A stretch of 64,000 nucleotides of DNA from Bisporella sp. PMI_857 (taxonomy: Eukaryota > Ascomycota > Leotiomycetes > Helotiales > Helotiaceae). Below the pieces are notes generated by a model. The model searched no databases and had not been told where the DNA came from. It worked only from the letters and a program-made list of their open reading frames with translations. The stretch lies in assembly GCA_021307315.1 (NCBI GenBank), contig JAJSPD010000050.1, forward strand, positions 248,001-312,000, written 5' to 3'. Both the position numbers and the translations under genes were made by a program. Positions 24,861-38,335 of this stretch are shown here, piece by piece (within the stretch, counting starts at the first letter, position 1; every line of letters starts with the position of its first letter).

Positions 24861-26643
24861 ATTGAAATGGCGTTGCGTTTTTGGTATTGGCGTGGAATTT
24901 GATTCTTTAAGAGATGACGGTTGAACTTGTAAAGATGGATGCGGATTTATCTATGAAATAAGGAACTAGCTAGGACCCCGTTAGCACCCGGCTAGAAGCC
25001 GTAGAACATGCGACGGCGCTGACGAGGTCGGGGAACCTGGTAACCCATGATAAAGATAAGCAGAAGAGAACCCATAGGTCCATGTGATATGCTCTGTGAC
25101 CGAAATTCGTTTGATTAGTTTTACTGCGGCTCTGCCGGTATATCAAGCCTTCCGAGGCCCAGGATAACTTGGGTCAAGCTTTGTGAAGGGGCTTAAAGGA
25201 AAGAGGCATGATTGCATTCATCCCAACATCAGCCAAATGATTGACTCAGGACTCCGATATTATGGATACTCTGATGCGGCTCCTTGTTTCTCTTACTCAA
25301 AGTACCCGGTATATGCCCGTTTTTTTGGTGGAGGAAGTGGCGCTCGAGTCATTTCATTACGGCACTATAAGGTAACAATAACGAGCCGAACTTCCGCGAG
25401 AAGAAAATTCGGATATATAAAGCGGGAGCACTTATTCCTTAAGAGCAGCTTCCTTAAGCTTCATTTCATCCTTAATTATAAATTTGTGGTGATACCAAAT
25501 TGTAGTGTAGAAGTCTTCCCTCTATTTGAATTTCGAAATACGTTGAAACGCCAAGACGCCAAAACTTTAGCATTAAAGCCAAGACTCGAGGCTCAAAAGC
25601 TTATTAATTAATAGTGTGGCAATGGGAGGACATCATTGACAATTTTAACGCCTGGTTCGGTGTAAATTTCTTAACGCTATCATTTCGAAGTACTCTGTAT
25701 GAGCGGAGGTTGAATTGTTACTGCATCGCATGATTCTGAAATTTCGCCCTCGAACCACATCTCTCATTGAACTCTTCCACTATTTTTGTACCATCTTCAG
25801 TTGTTGCATCTCAAGGCAGAATATTATATAATATTTTTCGTTCTGCCGCAACTGTGTATGCATGACCTGTGCAATGCCAAAAATTTAATCGTTTGATAAG
25901 AAGCAATAGGCGAATTCAGCAGCGTTGTTGCGGTAAACCAAAAAAATCTGCATCATCCCTGACCAAGAACTGGAAACGGTACTATTTACCGATGGTAACT
26001 GCCATTTATCAACGGACACCTGGGAAGATCACTTGATTACATCACGTTGAAATGCAGCTGCTTCCCGAGACAGAATTTAGGCTTACGGCATTCGAAACGG
26101 CAACTTCTCTCCGAGGCTTCCATCGGTGAGCTTTAGGCTGATTTCTATGAATGACTAAATTAGACTGAGCCCTTTTCAAGTGGCTTTCGAGTCTTGCGAT
26201 GATCTTACTTTTTCCTTTGTATTATTGATGATATCATCCCCATCGCTCGAATTGAGTGACATCGTAGTTTCGCTTTTTGCACAATAGCTTTTACCATGAT
26301 TTTGACAGAACCTCGGACAGCTGCGGTAAGAACATCGATATCCGCCACTTGCGCGGCGTTTCGGGCATCTATGATGCGATTTGGTGGTTGATGGGGTGAC
26401 TAGACTGGCCCAGAAAGATTATGGAGAGCCAAAATGACATCCACATATGTTCCTGAGCCGATGTAGGTAATACTGAGGGGAATACCAAATAGAATGGCTG
26501 GCTACTATGGTGATATGAACGTTCAATGGAAAATACCTTCTTTCGTGAGCCTTTTATTTCCCCTTTCCAGCAATACTTGCCATTAAGTCTATTATCTGTT
26601 TACATAATTTTTATATCGCACATTCTTTGAGTCTACCTTACCA
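24861..26643. other. intergenic region, no gene supported
   Basis: The left part is the permease promoter. A + strand frame at 25183-25611 starts with GTG, is rich in basic and aromatic residues and matches nothing known, so I treat it as chance. A TATA-like GGATATATAAAG lies at about 25410 but no gene follows it. The right part, to 26.6 kb, is AT-rich and featureless. Confidence 0.5.
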
Positions 26644-27411
26644 TCACTCCTTTCCACTGACAATATCCTTTCTAATATCCTCCAACTTCCTCACCTGCTT
26701 CCCGTCCTCGAAGTTCCCTTCGCTTAGCCACCCCTCAAATCCCCCCTTGACGCCCTCCCACTCATCTCCCACAATACTAAACCACGTCGTGTCCCTCCTC
26801 CTTCCTTTGACAACCATATGCCACCTGAACAAGCCTTCATACCTAAACCCAAGCCGCTCCGCCGCTCGTTTGCTCGGCGCGTTCCTATCGTTGCACTTCC
26901 ATTCCACTCTTGAAAAGCCGAGATCTTCAAAGGCGTGCTTTATGAGAAGATAGATAGTTTCCGTGGCGGTGGTTGTACGCTGAAGCGTGGATGCATACAT
27001 GACATTTCCTATCTCAATCGAACGACTGTGGGTAGCAATGTTTATGTAGCACACGAATCCGACAGCTGTTGCTTCCTCAGTGCTGAATTGAGATTGGTTG
27101 CTAACGTGCACGGGATCAGAGGATAGGATGGCGAAGGGGAAGAGCGAGGCGTGGCTGCATACTCCTTCTATGAACTTTGTGAAGTCTGCGAGGGAGGAAA
27201 AAGGGCCGGCGACCATATATTTCCAGAGATCAGCATTATGCATGCCGCCAACATTGGTATAGAGGTCTGGTGCGTGAGAGGGTGACAAAGGGCCCAAAGT
27301 CACGTGCTGTCCTTTGAGCGTGATAGCAGATGGTGCTGTCGCAGCGCCAGTGACTAGGGGGCCTTCAGGCTCGTATGAAGGGGCCACCATGCTGGCGTTC
27401 ATGTTGGTCAT
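26644..27411 (-). CDS. GNAT-family N-acetyltransferase (RimJ/RimL type)
   Basis: Transfers acetyl from acetyl-CoA to an amino group; the substrate is unknown. It is a single exon of 255 aa. The fold signature runs from ITLKGQHVTLGPLSPSHAPD at residue 29, through a central strand VGFVCYINIATHSRSIEIGN, to CNDRNAPSKRAAERLGFRYE, the typical helix of the Acetyltransf_3 group that contacts CoA. The C-terminus ends in a charged helix. Fungal relatives of 220-260 aa are common as metabolic or detoxifying acetyltransferases. The first ATG is used; a second lies three codons later. Confidence 0.9.
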   Translation of the reverse strand: MTNMNASMVAPSYEPEGPLVTGAATAPSAITLKGQHVTLGPLSPSHAPDLYTNVGGMHNADLWKYMVAGPFSSLADFTKFIEGVCSHASLFPFAILSSDPVHVSNQSQFSTEEATAVGFVCYINIATHSRSIEIGNVMYASTLQRTTTATETIYLLIKHAFEDLGFSRVEWKCNDRNAPSKRAAERLGFRYEGLFRWHMVVKGRRRDTTWFSIVGDEWEGVKGGFEGWLSEGNFEDGKQVRKLEDIRKDIVSGKE

Positions 27412-28498
27412 TTAATGAATAAAGAGAGTAGAAGGGAGCATATGAATAGAGAGGTGAGTCACGATAAAAAGTGGGGTGTTTGCCTCGAATGAGCCTTGTG
27501 AATATAAGAAACCGTAACATTGACTTCAAAGGGCTAGCGAAGTCAGATTTCTCTGCTTGTAAGCTGCCGCTAGCTACGAAACCTGAAAAGTCCGTGGTGC
27601 TGTCAGGAGAGCTAAAGAGAGTTGCAGCATAACCCATGGTCGAGCCTCCATACAATATTCCAGGGTAAAGCTGTAAACATACCGACTTAGTTGCAGCTTT
27701 CGAGGGGCATAACACATTGACGCATCGTTACTGTATCACTCGAGTTACTGCGGCTCTGCCTCCGAATTTCGATAAAGAGTTGAATCAACACAAGAAAAGC
27801 AAAGTTGGGTTGCTCTAATCCGTTTTCTGGCATACATCGAACAAAAGATTACAAATCGATGCTTCGAGGAACTCCCCCTTGATTCACAGCGTATGGTATG
27901 ACTCGATACAACGTACTGTTCCACGCTTAATCTCAAGCCAGCAAATAAAATATCGACTTTATATCGGCTTGCTATGGCACTAGTTGCTAGATAACGGCGA
28001 TTCCTTTTATGTAGTGTATATCTTCAGCGATAGTGCCGCGTAAACTAAAAGGCTTTGTACCACATACAAAGAGTATTAAAGAAGGAACAAGGCTTACAGC
28101 GTGGGATGAGGCTTTGATTTAGAAACTATACTGAAGGATGCTGCCAGTAGGCGTGCGTGCATTTTGGGACAAGATCTTGAACAAAGCATAATAATTGAGC
28201 CTTTGCGAGGACTGACATATGGCTACTATTAGTGTGCAATGGGCAGTCAGCAAGAAGGATCCGATTTGAAATAACATATAATCGTTGAATGTATGGGCGT
28301 AAGGGGGTGCGTCGGCATGGGTTTTTTATTCTTCATTCCCTCATCCAACTTCGGCATCTGGCTGCATACAGACTTGGATCTCCAAATCTATGTCCTTCCC
28401 AGCTCAGATTCTGCGTATTATACAGGTATCATTTGCAATTATGGCTTGCGGCCGTTTCGTCATCTCTAAGATCTTCTCTTGCTTCACACCTCAAATTT
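27412..28498. other. intergenic region, no gene supported
   Basis: It holds the promoter of the acetyltransferase gene and the 3' UTR of the nucleoporin gene. Short frames at 27365-27936 and 28289-28635 overlap real genes or lack features. Confidence 0.55.
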
Positions 28499-29799
28499 TC
28501 ACCGACCATTGGGCTTCTGTGCTTCTGGCTGTTGCTTTTCCCACTCGACATAGTCCTTCTGAATCTTGTCTAGCTCGCTCTTCAAGTGAACAAGTTGCGT
28601 CTGATAATCCTCCAGAATCTAATTTCTGTAATTAACAAAAGGATCCAAAGTATCAAATTGGTAAACATACCTTCTTCGCCCGTTGATCAGTCTCCTCATC
28701 AAGCACACTATCGCTATGGATACCGGCTTTCTCGATCTCACTCTTCAGCAACTTGGCACGCTCCTGCACAGTAATCATCCTCGCCCATATTTCCTCTGCT
28801 CTGGCTCCTAAACCTGGATCGCTGACTCCTTTGTCTAAGGCCATGAGCTTAATCTTAAGATCTTCTTCAACTCCACCTAATTGATATCCTCGATTCTGTA
28901 GGATTTGAACCTTCGTCGCCAATGCAAGACATCTCTGCTTTATCGTATTATGTTTCCGCTTCGCATCCATCGCGCGAATGCTCATCTGAGTATCATGCTT
29001 TTGCAAGAGAGCGGTGAGAGAGTCATTAATAGAGTGAAGGGCAGAATTGTAGGCGTTCACGGTTTTTTGCTGTAAGATTATCCTCTGACCTAGCTGATCA
29101 AACCCAACGCAAAGAGCTGGTATATGTCTTGGACCTGGTTTGTTCTTCAGGGCCTCGTCCCAGGCTTTTGGATCTTCATACGCAGCTGGTTTTGCTAAGG
29201 ATGCCTTTACTTCGTCATCTACCCTGTTGTAAAAGTAATATTTAAATCCACAGTTTGGGCTGTTCATGTCCCACTGATCCATGATAGCTGTCATTTGTTC
29301 TGGAATGCTCTTTTCATCTGGGTGAAATATTAGCTATAGTCATTTCAGAGATTTCTGCGAACATACGAGGCTTTATCTCCTGATTAGGTTGCCATAGGGA
29401 AGTCGAAAAGCCTTGCTGCGACTGTCTAAGACCCTGTTGCTGTGTACTCTGCCCAAATCCACCTTGCTGTTGATTTTGCTGACCCAAGCCTCCGAATAAT
29501 GAGTTACTTTGCACTGGCTGGGTTTGTTGTTGAGTGGCACCTAATCCACCAAATAGTCCTCCTCCCTGCTGTTGTTGATTCTGTGTACTCTGACCAAGGC
29601 CACCAAAGAGGCTGCTAGTTTGCTGCTGTGGCTGTTGAGCTTGCGCATTTTGCCCTAGACCACCAAATAGTCCTCCAGTTTGCAAGTTCTGTTGCGTACT
29701 ATTCCCAAGTCCACCAAAGCCTGCCCCGGTCTGTTGCTGTGGTTGCCCAAATAAACTTCCCCCGAAGGCAGGCTTGTTTTGTTGCGCAGCTCCGAACAT
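28499..29799 (-). CDS. nup57: FG nucleoporin Nup57 (Nup54 family)
   Basis: A channel nucleoporin of the Nsp1-Nup57-Nup49 complex in the nuclear pore. Three exons (29799-29367, 29317-28671, 28618-28499) give 399 aa. Residues 1-140 are a Gln-rich FG domain with repeated LFGGLG units that bind transport receptors. After a linker, residues from about 150 (IPEQMTAIMDQW; FKYYFYNRVDD) form the conserved Nup54 region, followed by coiled-coil helices with YQLGGVEEDLKIKL and EEIWARM. Introns are 49 and 52 bp. The last acceptor is read as AAATTAG rather than the nearer TTACAG because only that keeps frame. It is divergent from the complex I gene, with 436 bp between the starts. Confidence 0.92.
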
Positions 29800-30235
29800 T
29801 GTGGCAAGTCTCCAACGATATGCGCGCTATACCTCTGCGGTGCCAATAGCGGGAGCGCAAGTAGGTAGGTAAGCCTCCTGGTGATGGAAAATCGCGTCGA
29901 AGAGTGCCCAAGATGTCCAGAGAATTTGAAGAGCGAGTCTTAGAAGATAGGAGTGGCAGGCTTAGAATAGAGCTTGCTTCAGATCATTTTGAGAATAAAA
30001 GAGCGTGTTATGCTTTGCGACTGCGATGAATAAGATTACAGTAGGGGTATAATTTTGATATTGTCCGTTCCTGAATACTAGAGCTTCCTGGGATTTCGCG
30101 ATTTAGCCTCATCCTCGCTAGCCAATCAGCGGGCCCGCATTTTTGACCTCACCTCTAGCTTCCTGAGACTTCGAGGATCAGCAACAATCAATTGAACGAC
30201 CAGACCACATTGTCGTTCCTAAAACTATAGTCAAA
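29800..30235. promoter_or_regulatory. divergent promoter between nup57 and the complex I subunit gene
   Basis: This 436-bp region must serve both start codons. A CCAAT box (GCCAATCAGC, CCAAT at 30122-30126) lies about 110 bp upstream of the complex I gene; HAP-complex control of respiratory genes through CCAAT is well known in fungi. Confidence 0.6.
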
Positions 30236-30985
30236 ATGGCTGCGAGAAGGCCTCAGTATGCTCTCCCTTCTTTTCCAAATGTCTCCGTTCACTGGAAATT
30301 GGCTAATCAACGCAATTGTAGATTCAACCAGGCGAACTTGGTCGACACAACACCACTACCTGCGAGCATTCCAACTGTCCAAGAGATTGGAGCAAGTTCT
30401 GCGCCTCTTCTATCTGCAAGTTTCTTTATCGGTGCGAGGTGCAGGCCATACAATGATGATTTCATGCAATGCAAGACCGAGAACCCGGGAAGAGGAGAGC
30501 TGGACTGCTTGAAAGAGGGGAGACGAGTCACAAGATGTGCAAAGAGTGTGTATGTGGTTTTACCTATGCTGGGTATATACCTGGGAGTCATTCAAGATGA
30601 TCATGACTCAATTCATTGAGCTCTGGACCCTTGGAAGCCTATATGCAGTTGCTGACATTCGTGTTCATAGGATCGAAGACATCAACAAATCCTGCCTAGA
30701 AGAATTTCGGAAACACTGGACATGTCTTGATGACAACAATCAACAGCTCTGGCAATGCAGGCCAGCTGAGTGGAAGCTCAACAAGTGTGTTTTTGACAAT
30801 TTGGTGCGTTATCTTTGCTCTGCTGACCATCAACCACTAACTGGCCGGGTCAGAAATTGGAGAAAGTTATCCCAGATGCGCCAGCTGGGGAAGTTCCCGT
30901 CCATCTTCGGAAGCGCCAGATCTATGCGCACACAAAATTACGAGGAAATGGCCCAGCAGATCTGGAGAAGGAGCCAGTGAAATGA
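30236..30985 (+). CDS. nuo-20.8: NADH:ubiquinone oxidoreductase 20.8-kDa subunit (NDUFA8 family)
   Basis: An accessory subunit of mitochondrial complex I located in the intermembrane space. Four exons (30236-30255, 30322-30549, 30671-30803, 30854-30985) give 170 aa. The 20-nt first exon encodes MAARRPQ and splices into FNQANLVDTTPLP, which fits the family N-terminus. Four CX9C motifs are present (CRPYNDDFMQC, CLKEGRRVTRC, CLEEFRKHWTC, CRPAEWKLNKC), the hallmark of this subunit and of Mia40-dependent import. The C-terminus carries VHLRKRQIYAH. Introns are 66, 121 and 50 bp. Assignment relies on the motif pattern and remembered similarity to the Neurospora 20.8-kDa subunit. Confidence 0.94.
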
Positions 30986-31309
30986 GGAGATAATAGATGT
31001 ACATATCACTGTGGAATGTATTTCAATCATTGAGGATTTTGGCAGAATGTTTTTAAGACTCGCACTGTCCTGCTTGATATTCTTGTGCACCACTTTTGAA
31101 GCCAAAGCCATTGGGAATTCTGATTTAAATATCATTGAATAAGCCTCACGTACAATGTCTCCAAACGCCGCTGGCAAACAGCAAACATATGTGTTAGACT
31201 TTACAACTATTGGTACAGCCCAGAACGCCCATAAATACAAAAATTTGTATCTACTATATAAAGGCAGATACACCACCACACACCGCATCTACACCATTCG
31301 AGATATCCT

Positions 31310-32641
31310 TTAGACAACTGCAATATCGTCTTCCTTTGTAGAATACATCTTGAATTGGACAAAAATAATCACGTCCTCAGCGATGGTACCAAGAGATCCA
31401 ATTAGCCATGGGAGATTAGTAAGAATGTAATCCTTTTCGAGAGAGTGGCAGAGAATGCTCAGTCCGTAGGTAAGGTTGCCCATGAGAGAAAGAAGGAAGA
31501 ACAAAAGTGCAAGTCCTGTTGATGTCAGCTGGTGTCCTAATAAGATGAAACTACTCATGACTCACCCTCGCAAGATTTATCAACGTAGTTCTTATAGATC
31601 TGAGGTGTCCGAGCGCTGTGAGAACCATTAGTAGAATATTTAACATGATCAGAAGCACTTACACTAAGTAAGCAACTGCGCTGATGTAACCCAAGATTGA
31701 TGCTCCCACAGCAACCTCTTCGCCATGCGCTTCGTGCCCAGGATCAGGCACTGGTCTCCAAGCACCACTTTGCCAAGCAATAGCCCAACCAGCAGTTCCC
31801 ACAGCAATAATAGCAAGAATGCTGAAAAAGTTCCTCAACCACGAATTTTCTTCGGCGGTTTCTGGCGCTTCCCAGTCCTTGGTCAGCGTACGGTGAAGGG
31901 CTCCGTCGGTAGATGATAATCGTCGGATGGACCCAGGGAGGCCTCTGTTCGAGATGGAGGTCCTCCTTTGGGAGCCTTTTCTTAAACTCTTGGACCTTTC
32001 ACGCGATTCAGCGCGTTCCTGGGACGTACTGCCGCTTCCACTCAGAAGGGGTGATTGCTCAGAGGGATGCGTTGGGCCGCCAGCTGTTCGCCTCCCACGG
32101 TGGTGATCATCCTGGTTTTTCTTATAACGAGCCGTAAGTTTGTTATAGTACAGACACTGAGAGATGAGCACAACGTCTGCAAGACAGAAGTATGCTGCGA
32201 GAACGACAACCGTTGGAACCAGATGTGCCCAAATGGCTCCTGAATAAATGTAAGCACGTGACCATAAAATTGTTTCGGGAAGAGTCTTGGAAGGGGATCC
32301 ATGGCTCCAGGGGTGGGGTGAAAACTGTGAAACAGGTCACAAGAGTTCAGAGTAAGGCAACGCACCTGCAAAATTTGTAGCATCGCCGAATAGCCAAACA
32401 GTAACAAATGCTAAGGATAAGCCTTCAGCATTTCCGTTCCTGTAGTTTAATATAAGTTGGGGGACCTTTCGCATAAAATTAGTCCCACAGAGATAAATAT
32501 ATAATATCCTGCGACTCAATGACTGACCAGAACGAAAATCCAGGTTGCCAGGCTAATGCTGCCAAAGATTCCAGATAAGGCTTCATGAACTGTCAACTCC
32601 GGCGATAAGGCCTGCAACACGGCGATAGTGGGGCCAATCAT
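31310..32641 (-). CDS. vacuolar PQ-loop transporter (Ypq/Rtc2-like)
   Basis: A seven-helix PQ-loop protein, probably a vacuolar exporter of cationic amino acids like yeast Ypq1-3. Five exons (32641-32528, 32465-32366, 32239-31663, 31615-31566, 31515-31310) give 348 aa. The first PQ motif is VPQLILNYRNG at residue 39. The second is ARTPQIYKNY at about 265, followed by GLALLFFLLSLMGNLTYG. Between them lies a hydrophilic Ser/Arg-rich loop of about 100 residues (about 125-225), normal for the fungal members. The C-terminal helix region ends WLIGSLGTIAEDVIIFVQF. The 50-nt fourth exon encodes the second PQ motif. It converges on the complex I gene. Confidence 0.93.
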
Positions 32642-33154
32642 GTTGAATATTGATAGCAGTATTGATCTCTTGAGAACATAGGTGAATGAGGAATAATGAA
32701 CTTCGAGATGGACATCTATGAAAGTTCGAGATGACCAAGGAAAGAATGTCTCACACGGGACCCTGGTAAGCTTGGAAAGGAAAATGGCCCTATTGGTAGA
32801 AAGTTATTTTCGATAACTGCGTGCGGCTGATCTGGCGCTAGACGCGATTAGATTCTTGGCATATCTCAACCCAAATCCTTTTCTTTGCGAGACCACCTGT
32901 CTCCGTTCTTAAACTGTTCGAATTAAGAATAATGTCTGGAACACGCAGTGTTGGTATGACAAAGGATGGTCAAGCACAAGAAAGATGATAAGAACGTGAA
33001 ACACGAGTCAAGTACAAGCAGGAGCAAATCATAAAATTTCGTTAGGACGCCTCAACCGAAGAGACTGTCGAAGGGAGTCGGGAGAGATATGATTGTATGA
33101 AGGAGCATTCTGGCAAGTTTTGTAGCGCCTATAATCCATGACGTCCAACCAACA
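32642..33154. other. promoter-side intergenic region
   Basis: This is the upstream region of the PQ-loop transporter and of the + strand ORF at 33155. No gene or distinct motif is seen. Confidence 0.5.
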
Positions 33155-33844
33155 ATGTTGAGCAAGAAAGTGGTGGTACTAACGAAGATGAAGATAAAGA
33201 TGAAGATGGTCTCAGTGAAGAGTCTGGAGATTTCAGATACCGACTCTGAAGGTGATCGGTATCCAGCCTATGATCAAGTCTCGGGCGTTATTGGTAACAA
33301 GGAAAATGGTTCCAAGGATGCAAAGTCCATCCGCTTTGTTCGTGGGCAAATAGCAATTGTGGATGCTGCTGCTTCCCAAGTTGACAAAGCCGTCAAGAAC
33401 AAGGCTTCGAAGATCCCGTTGGGCGACTTGAAGGGAACTTATAATCTTTGGAATGACGGCTTTGACAACGAGGTTGTGGAAAATTACGGCATCCTAGGCT
33501 TTCGATATGTGATTTGCATATCTGATGCTGCGGTCAATGGAAGATTCCTTGGGAAGCCTCGAGAGTTCTTCAATATGGGAGATCCACCGTTGGAAGATTT
33601 TATGCAGTGGCAAATGGTGGAAGAGAGTGGGGGGTTCTTTCCATTCAAATTACCGAGTTATGCTTCGCGTACTCCAATCCCCATCACATTGGATGATCAC
33701 CCCAATGAGATCAAAGCAGAGATAGTGTTCCTAGGAGATGGCTGTTTGCGACTCCGACTCCCAAACGTGTCCTCTTTAGGCGATGTCTTGAATCTAGCAG
33801 CGGGGGAAGATGGAATGATAGAGTTTGCTGGTGTCAAACGATAG
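33155..33844 (+). CDS. uncharacterised protein
   Basis: An open frame of 229 codons with no recognised domain. The central part (TYNLWNDGFDNEVVENYGIL; GFRYVICISDAAVNGRFLGK) has normal globular composition. The first 20 residues are oddly Lys/Met/Val-rich (MLSKKVVVLTKMKIKMKMV), while the overlapping frame there reads ESGGTNEDEDKDEDGLSEES, a more typical acidic stretch. A 3' splice site (GAGATTTCAG at about 33237) lies just before DTDSEGDRYPAY. The real exon may start there, with the true 5' end elsewhere, or a frameshift may have occurred. Confidence 0.5.
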   Translation: MLSKKVVVLTKMKIKMKMVSVKSLEISDTDSEGDRYPAYDQVSGVIGNKENGSKDAKSIRFVRGQIAIVDAAASQVDKAVKNKASKIPLGDLKGTYNLWNDGFDNEVVENYGILGFRYVICISDAAVNGRFLGKPREFFNMGDPPLEDFMQWQMVEESGGFFPFKLPSYASRTPIPITLDDHPNEIKAEIVFLGDGCLRLRLPNVSSLGDVLNLAAGEDGMIEFAGVKR

Positions 33845-34137
33845 TAGGTCCCACTGGGAACCTGTATCTGGTGGTAACTCCCTGCCCAGAAATACCTTTG
33901 TCTCTCGTGCTATGCAATTGGGATTCGTCAAACCAATTTGAAACTCGACAATATCTTGAGAGCCTTTCTATATTGCATGTTAAGCAACTAAAAGGCAATT
34001 TTTGGAGTGGGCATGCTTCTAACAGTTTTCAAGGCTCATGTTCTATATCCTTTGGATGACAGCACCCAGAAATTCCATTCCTTCAGATTATAATACTACC
34101 ATGCCCTCCGCTGCAACCTTATTTTCAAATCCTCAGC
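33845..34137. other. short intergenic stretch
   Basis: No feature is seen; it is presumably 3' UTR sequence of the flanking ORFs. Confidence 0.4.
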
Positions 34138-34482
34138 TCATCTGATATCCTCTACAATGGTATCCGCTTCCAAGACCTCAAAGCCATATTCTCCCAGCAG
34201 TGTGCGGATTCGAAGTGTAGTCATAGATTGGATGATTATTTTATCTAGAACTTCGAGCTCGGAGCCCTTAGCAAGGTTACATACTGATCTGCCAGATGTT
34301 TCTGGATCTCGCTGGCTTGTTCGCCAGACATTGATCCGGGCCATGATCGTGATGCGTGAGGTGCTGGGTGGACTCATGGATTTGATGAAGATGTCGTGTC
34401 GTGTTGAACCCACGGCTTGGTTGTCCCCGTGTTTCTGATATCTATGGTTCAGCTCCAGTAGGCGATCACTTTGATATGCCAT
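34138..34482 (-). CDS. small hypothetical protein
   Basis: A 114-codon single-exon frame starting with ATG. It has balanced composition and a likely amphipathic C-terminal helix (LDKIIIQSMTTLRIRTLLGE). No domain is recognised. An overlapping frame of similar length on the other strand weakens the case. It could be a small lineage-specific gene or chance. Confidence 0.3.
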   Translation of the reverse strand: MAYQSDRLLELNHRYQKHGDNQAVGSTRHDIFIKSMSPPSTSRITIMARINVWRTSQRDPETSGRSVCNLAKGSELEVLDKIIIQSMTTLRIRTLLGEYGFEVLEADTIVEDIR

Positions 34483-34895
34483 AGGCTTATAAGTTGGTCC
34501 GTCTCTTTACGGCTAGGGCAATGTATATAGTCTAACTTGTCCCGTACGATGGTTGTGATTTTATTATACGCCGGGACTGATTGTCTAACTCACGTTGAAA
34601 AAGCTGGGTATTGTTTATTCCTGCTCTTTCTCATTTCCTGTCATACCATTATTCTCTAAATTCTGTATATTTTCTCATTTTGCATGTTTCTCACAATTCG
34701 GTAAAAATTCAAGACCTTATAATTTGAGGACATAGCAGTGTAATTGCTCCCTAAAGATGAATATCTGAAAGAGCACACTACTTATAATTAGTTTGCTTAC
34801 AGGCCGCATTTCTTCGCCTGTTATTGCGGCCTTTAGCCCTCCCTTTACTAGCTCCTCATTCACATCATTCGAAATTTCCAGTGACAGCATCAACA

Positions 34896-35414
34896 ATGTT
34901 TTTCGAATTTTCTCCTCAGTATGCCGCGCTCATCCCCATCTTCATGCGCCAATTTCCGGTCGCAAACCCCCTTTTCCCAACTTAAGAAGGCGTCACTTTC
35001 GAAAGTGCGATCAAGGCGCTCGCTAACAAACATGCTCTCGGCCTATTGGCTAGCAACGTCGATCTCTGTGGCGAGACCAAAAAGGAATCTTACAATATTG
35101 TGTGGTTGCCAACATCCTGTTGGACCTTCGTAAGTTTCACGGGCATCAATTAATGCGTAATTATTTCTGACACTGGATAATCGGTGCTCCGTTTGCCACG
35201 GAGACACGTACGAGGACATTGTTATTAGCTTGTAAGGATGGTTTAGATGAGGTGAAAGTCAAAGCTCTTCTTCATGATGTTGTTCAAGGTAAGAAAGCTT
35301 CATTCAGCTCTATTAATATATGACAATCACTAACGCATAGAAGATTCACCATCATTTACTGCGGGGGAGGACATCGATATTCTTGTTAGCAAGCCGGGTA
35401 GGCGAAACTTCTAA
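34896..35414 (+). pseudogene. probable gene remnant, family unknown
   Basis: From the ATG at 34896 the frame reads MFFEFSPQYAALIPIFMRQ and then meets a TAA at about 34983. The same frame continues as EGVTFESAIKALANKHALGL and LLASNVDLCGETKK to a GTAAGT donor at about 35131. Farther on, TLLLACKDGLDEVKVKALLH ends at a canonical intron (G|GTAAGA...CACTAACGCATAG|A) and continues to EDIDILVSKPG and a stop at 35414. Preserved splice signals with an internal stop suggest a formerly spliced gene. The second block faintly resembles an ankyrin-type helix, but that is not firm. Confidence 0.35.
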
Positions 35415-37875
<2,461 letters not shown>

Positions 37876-37916
37876 AACTAAGATCTTTTGAAGCTTTTGT
37901 ATGCGAGGTGATATGA

Positions 37917-38335
37917 TATTGTTGATGGATAAACAGCCTCCCTACTGAATACAAGACTTTGCCGGAGGGGAATTGTCAGGTTTTGTATGATATTCACTTG
38001 CTGGTGAAAAGGTATCACCAGAATATGATACGTAGACCTTCGGCTTAGATATATATTGCAATGAGATACGAGTTTCGGCAGCCTAGATAGATATTGGGGG
38101 TTTCACATGATTCCCAACATCGAATAGTAGCAGCTAAGAAGGCAAGTAGAGCAGGGCGACGGAAGGTAGGATTAAACGCTTTCCTTAGCTGATGCTTCAC
38201 TTGCTCTTAACAGTCTTTGCTCTCAATCTTCATCCCTTATTAAAGCATTGAATCTTGATAGTCGATCATATCACTTTACTATGACACACACAACCAGCTA
38301 CCTACTCAGACATTCGATAAGTTTTGGACAAACCT
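37917..38335. other. 3' flank of the alpha-glucosidase gene
   Basis: Non-coding as far as I can see; likely contains the 3' UTR of the upstream gene. Confidence 0.4.

Noticed and set aside
25183..25611. 142-codon + strand ORF near a TATA-like motif
   Set aside because: GTG start, skewed composition, no domain.
27365..27715. 116-codon ORF upstream of the acetyltransferase gene
   Set aside because: Overlaps the start of the acetyltransferase gene in another frame and lies mostly in its promoter.
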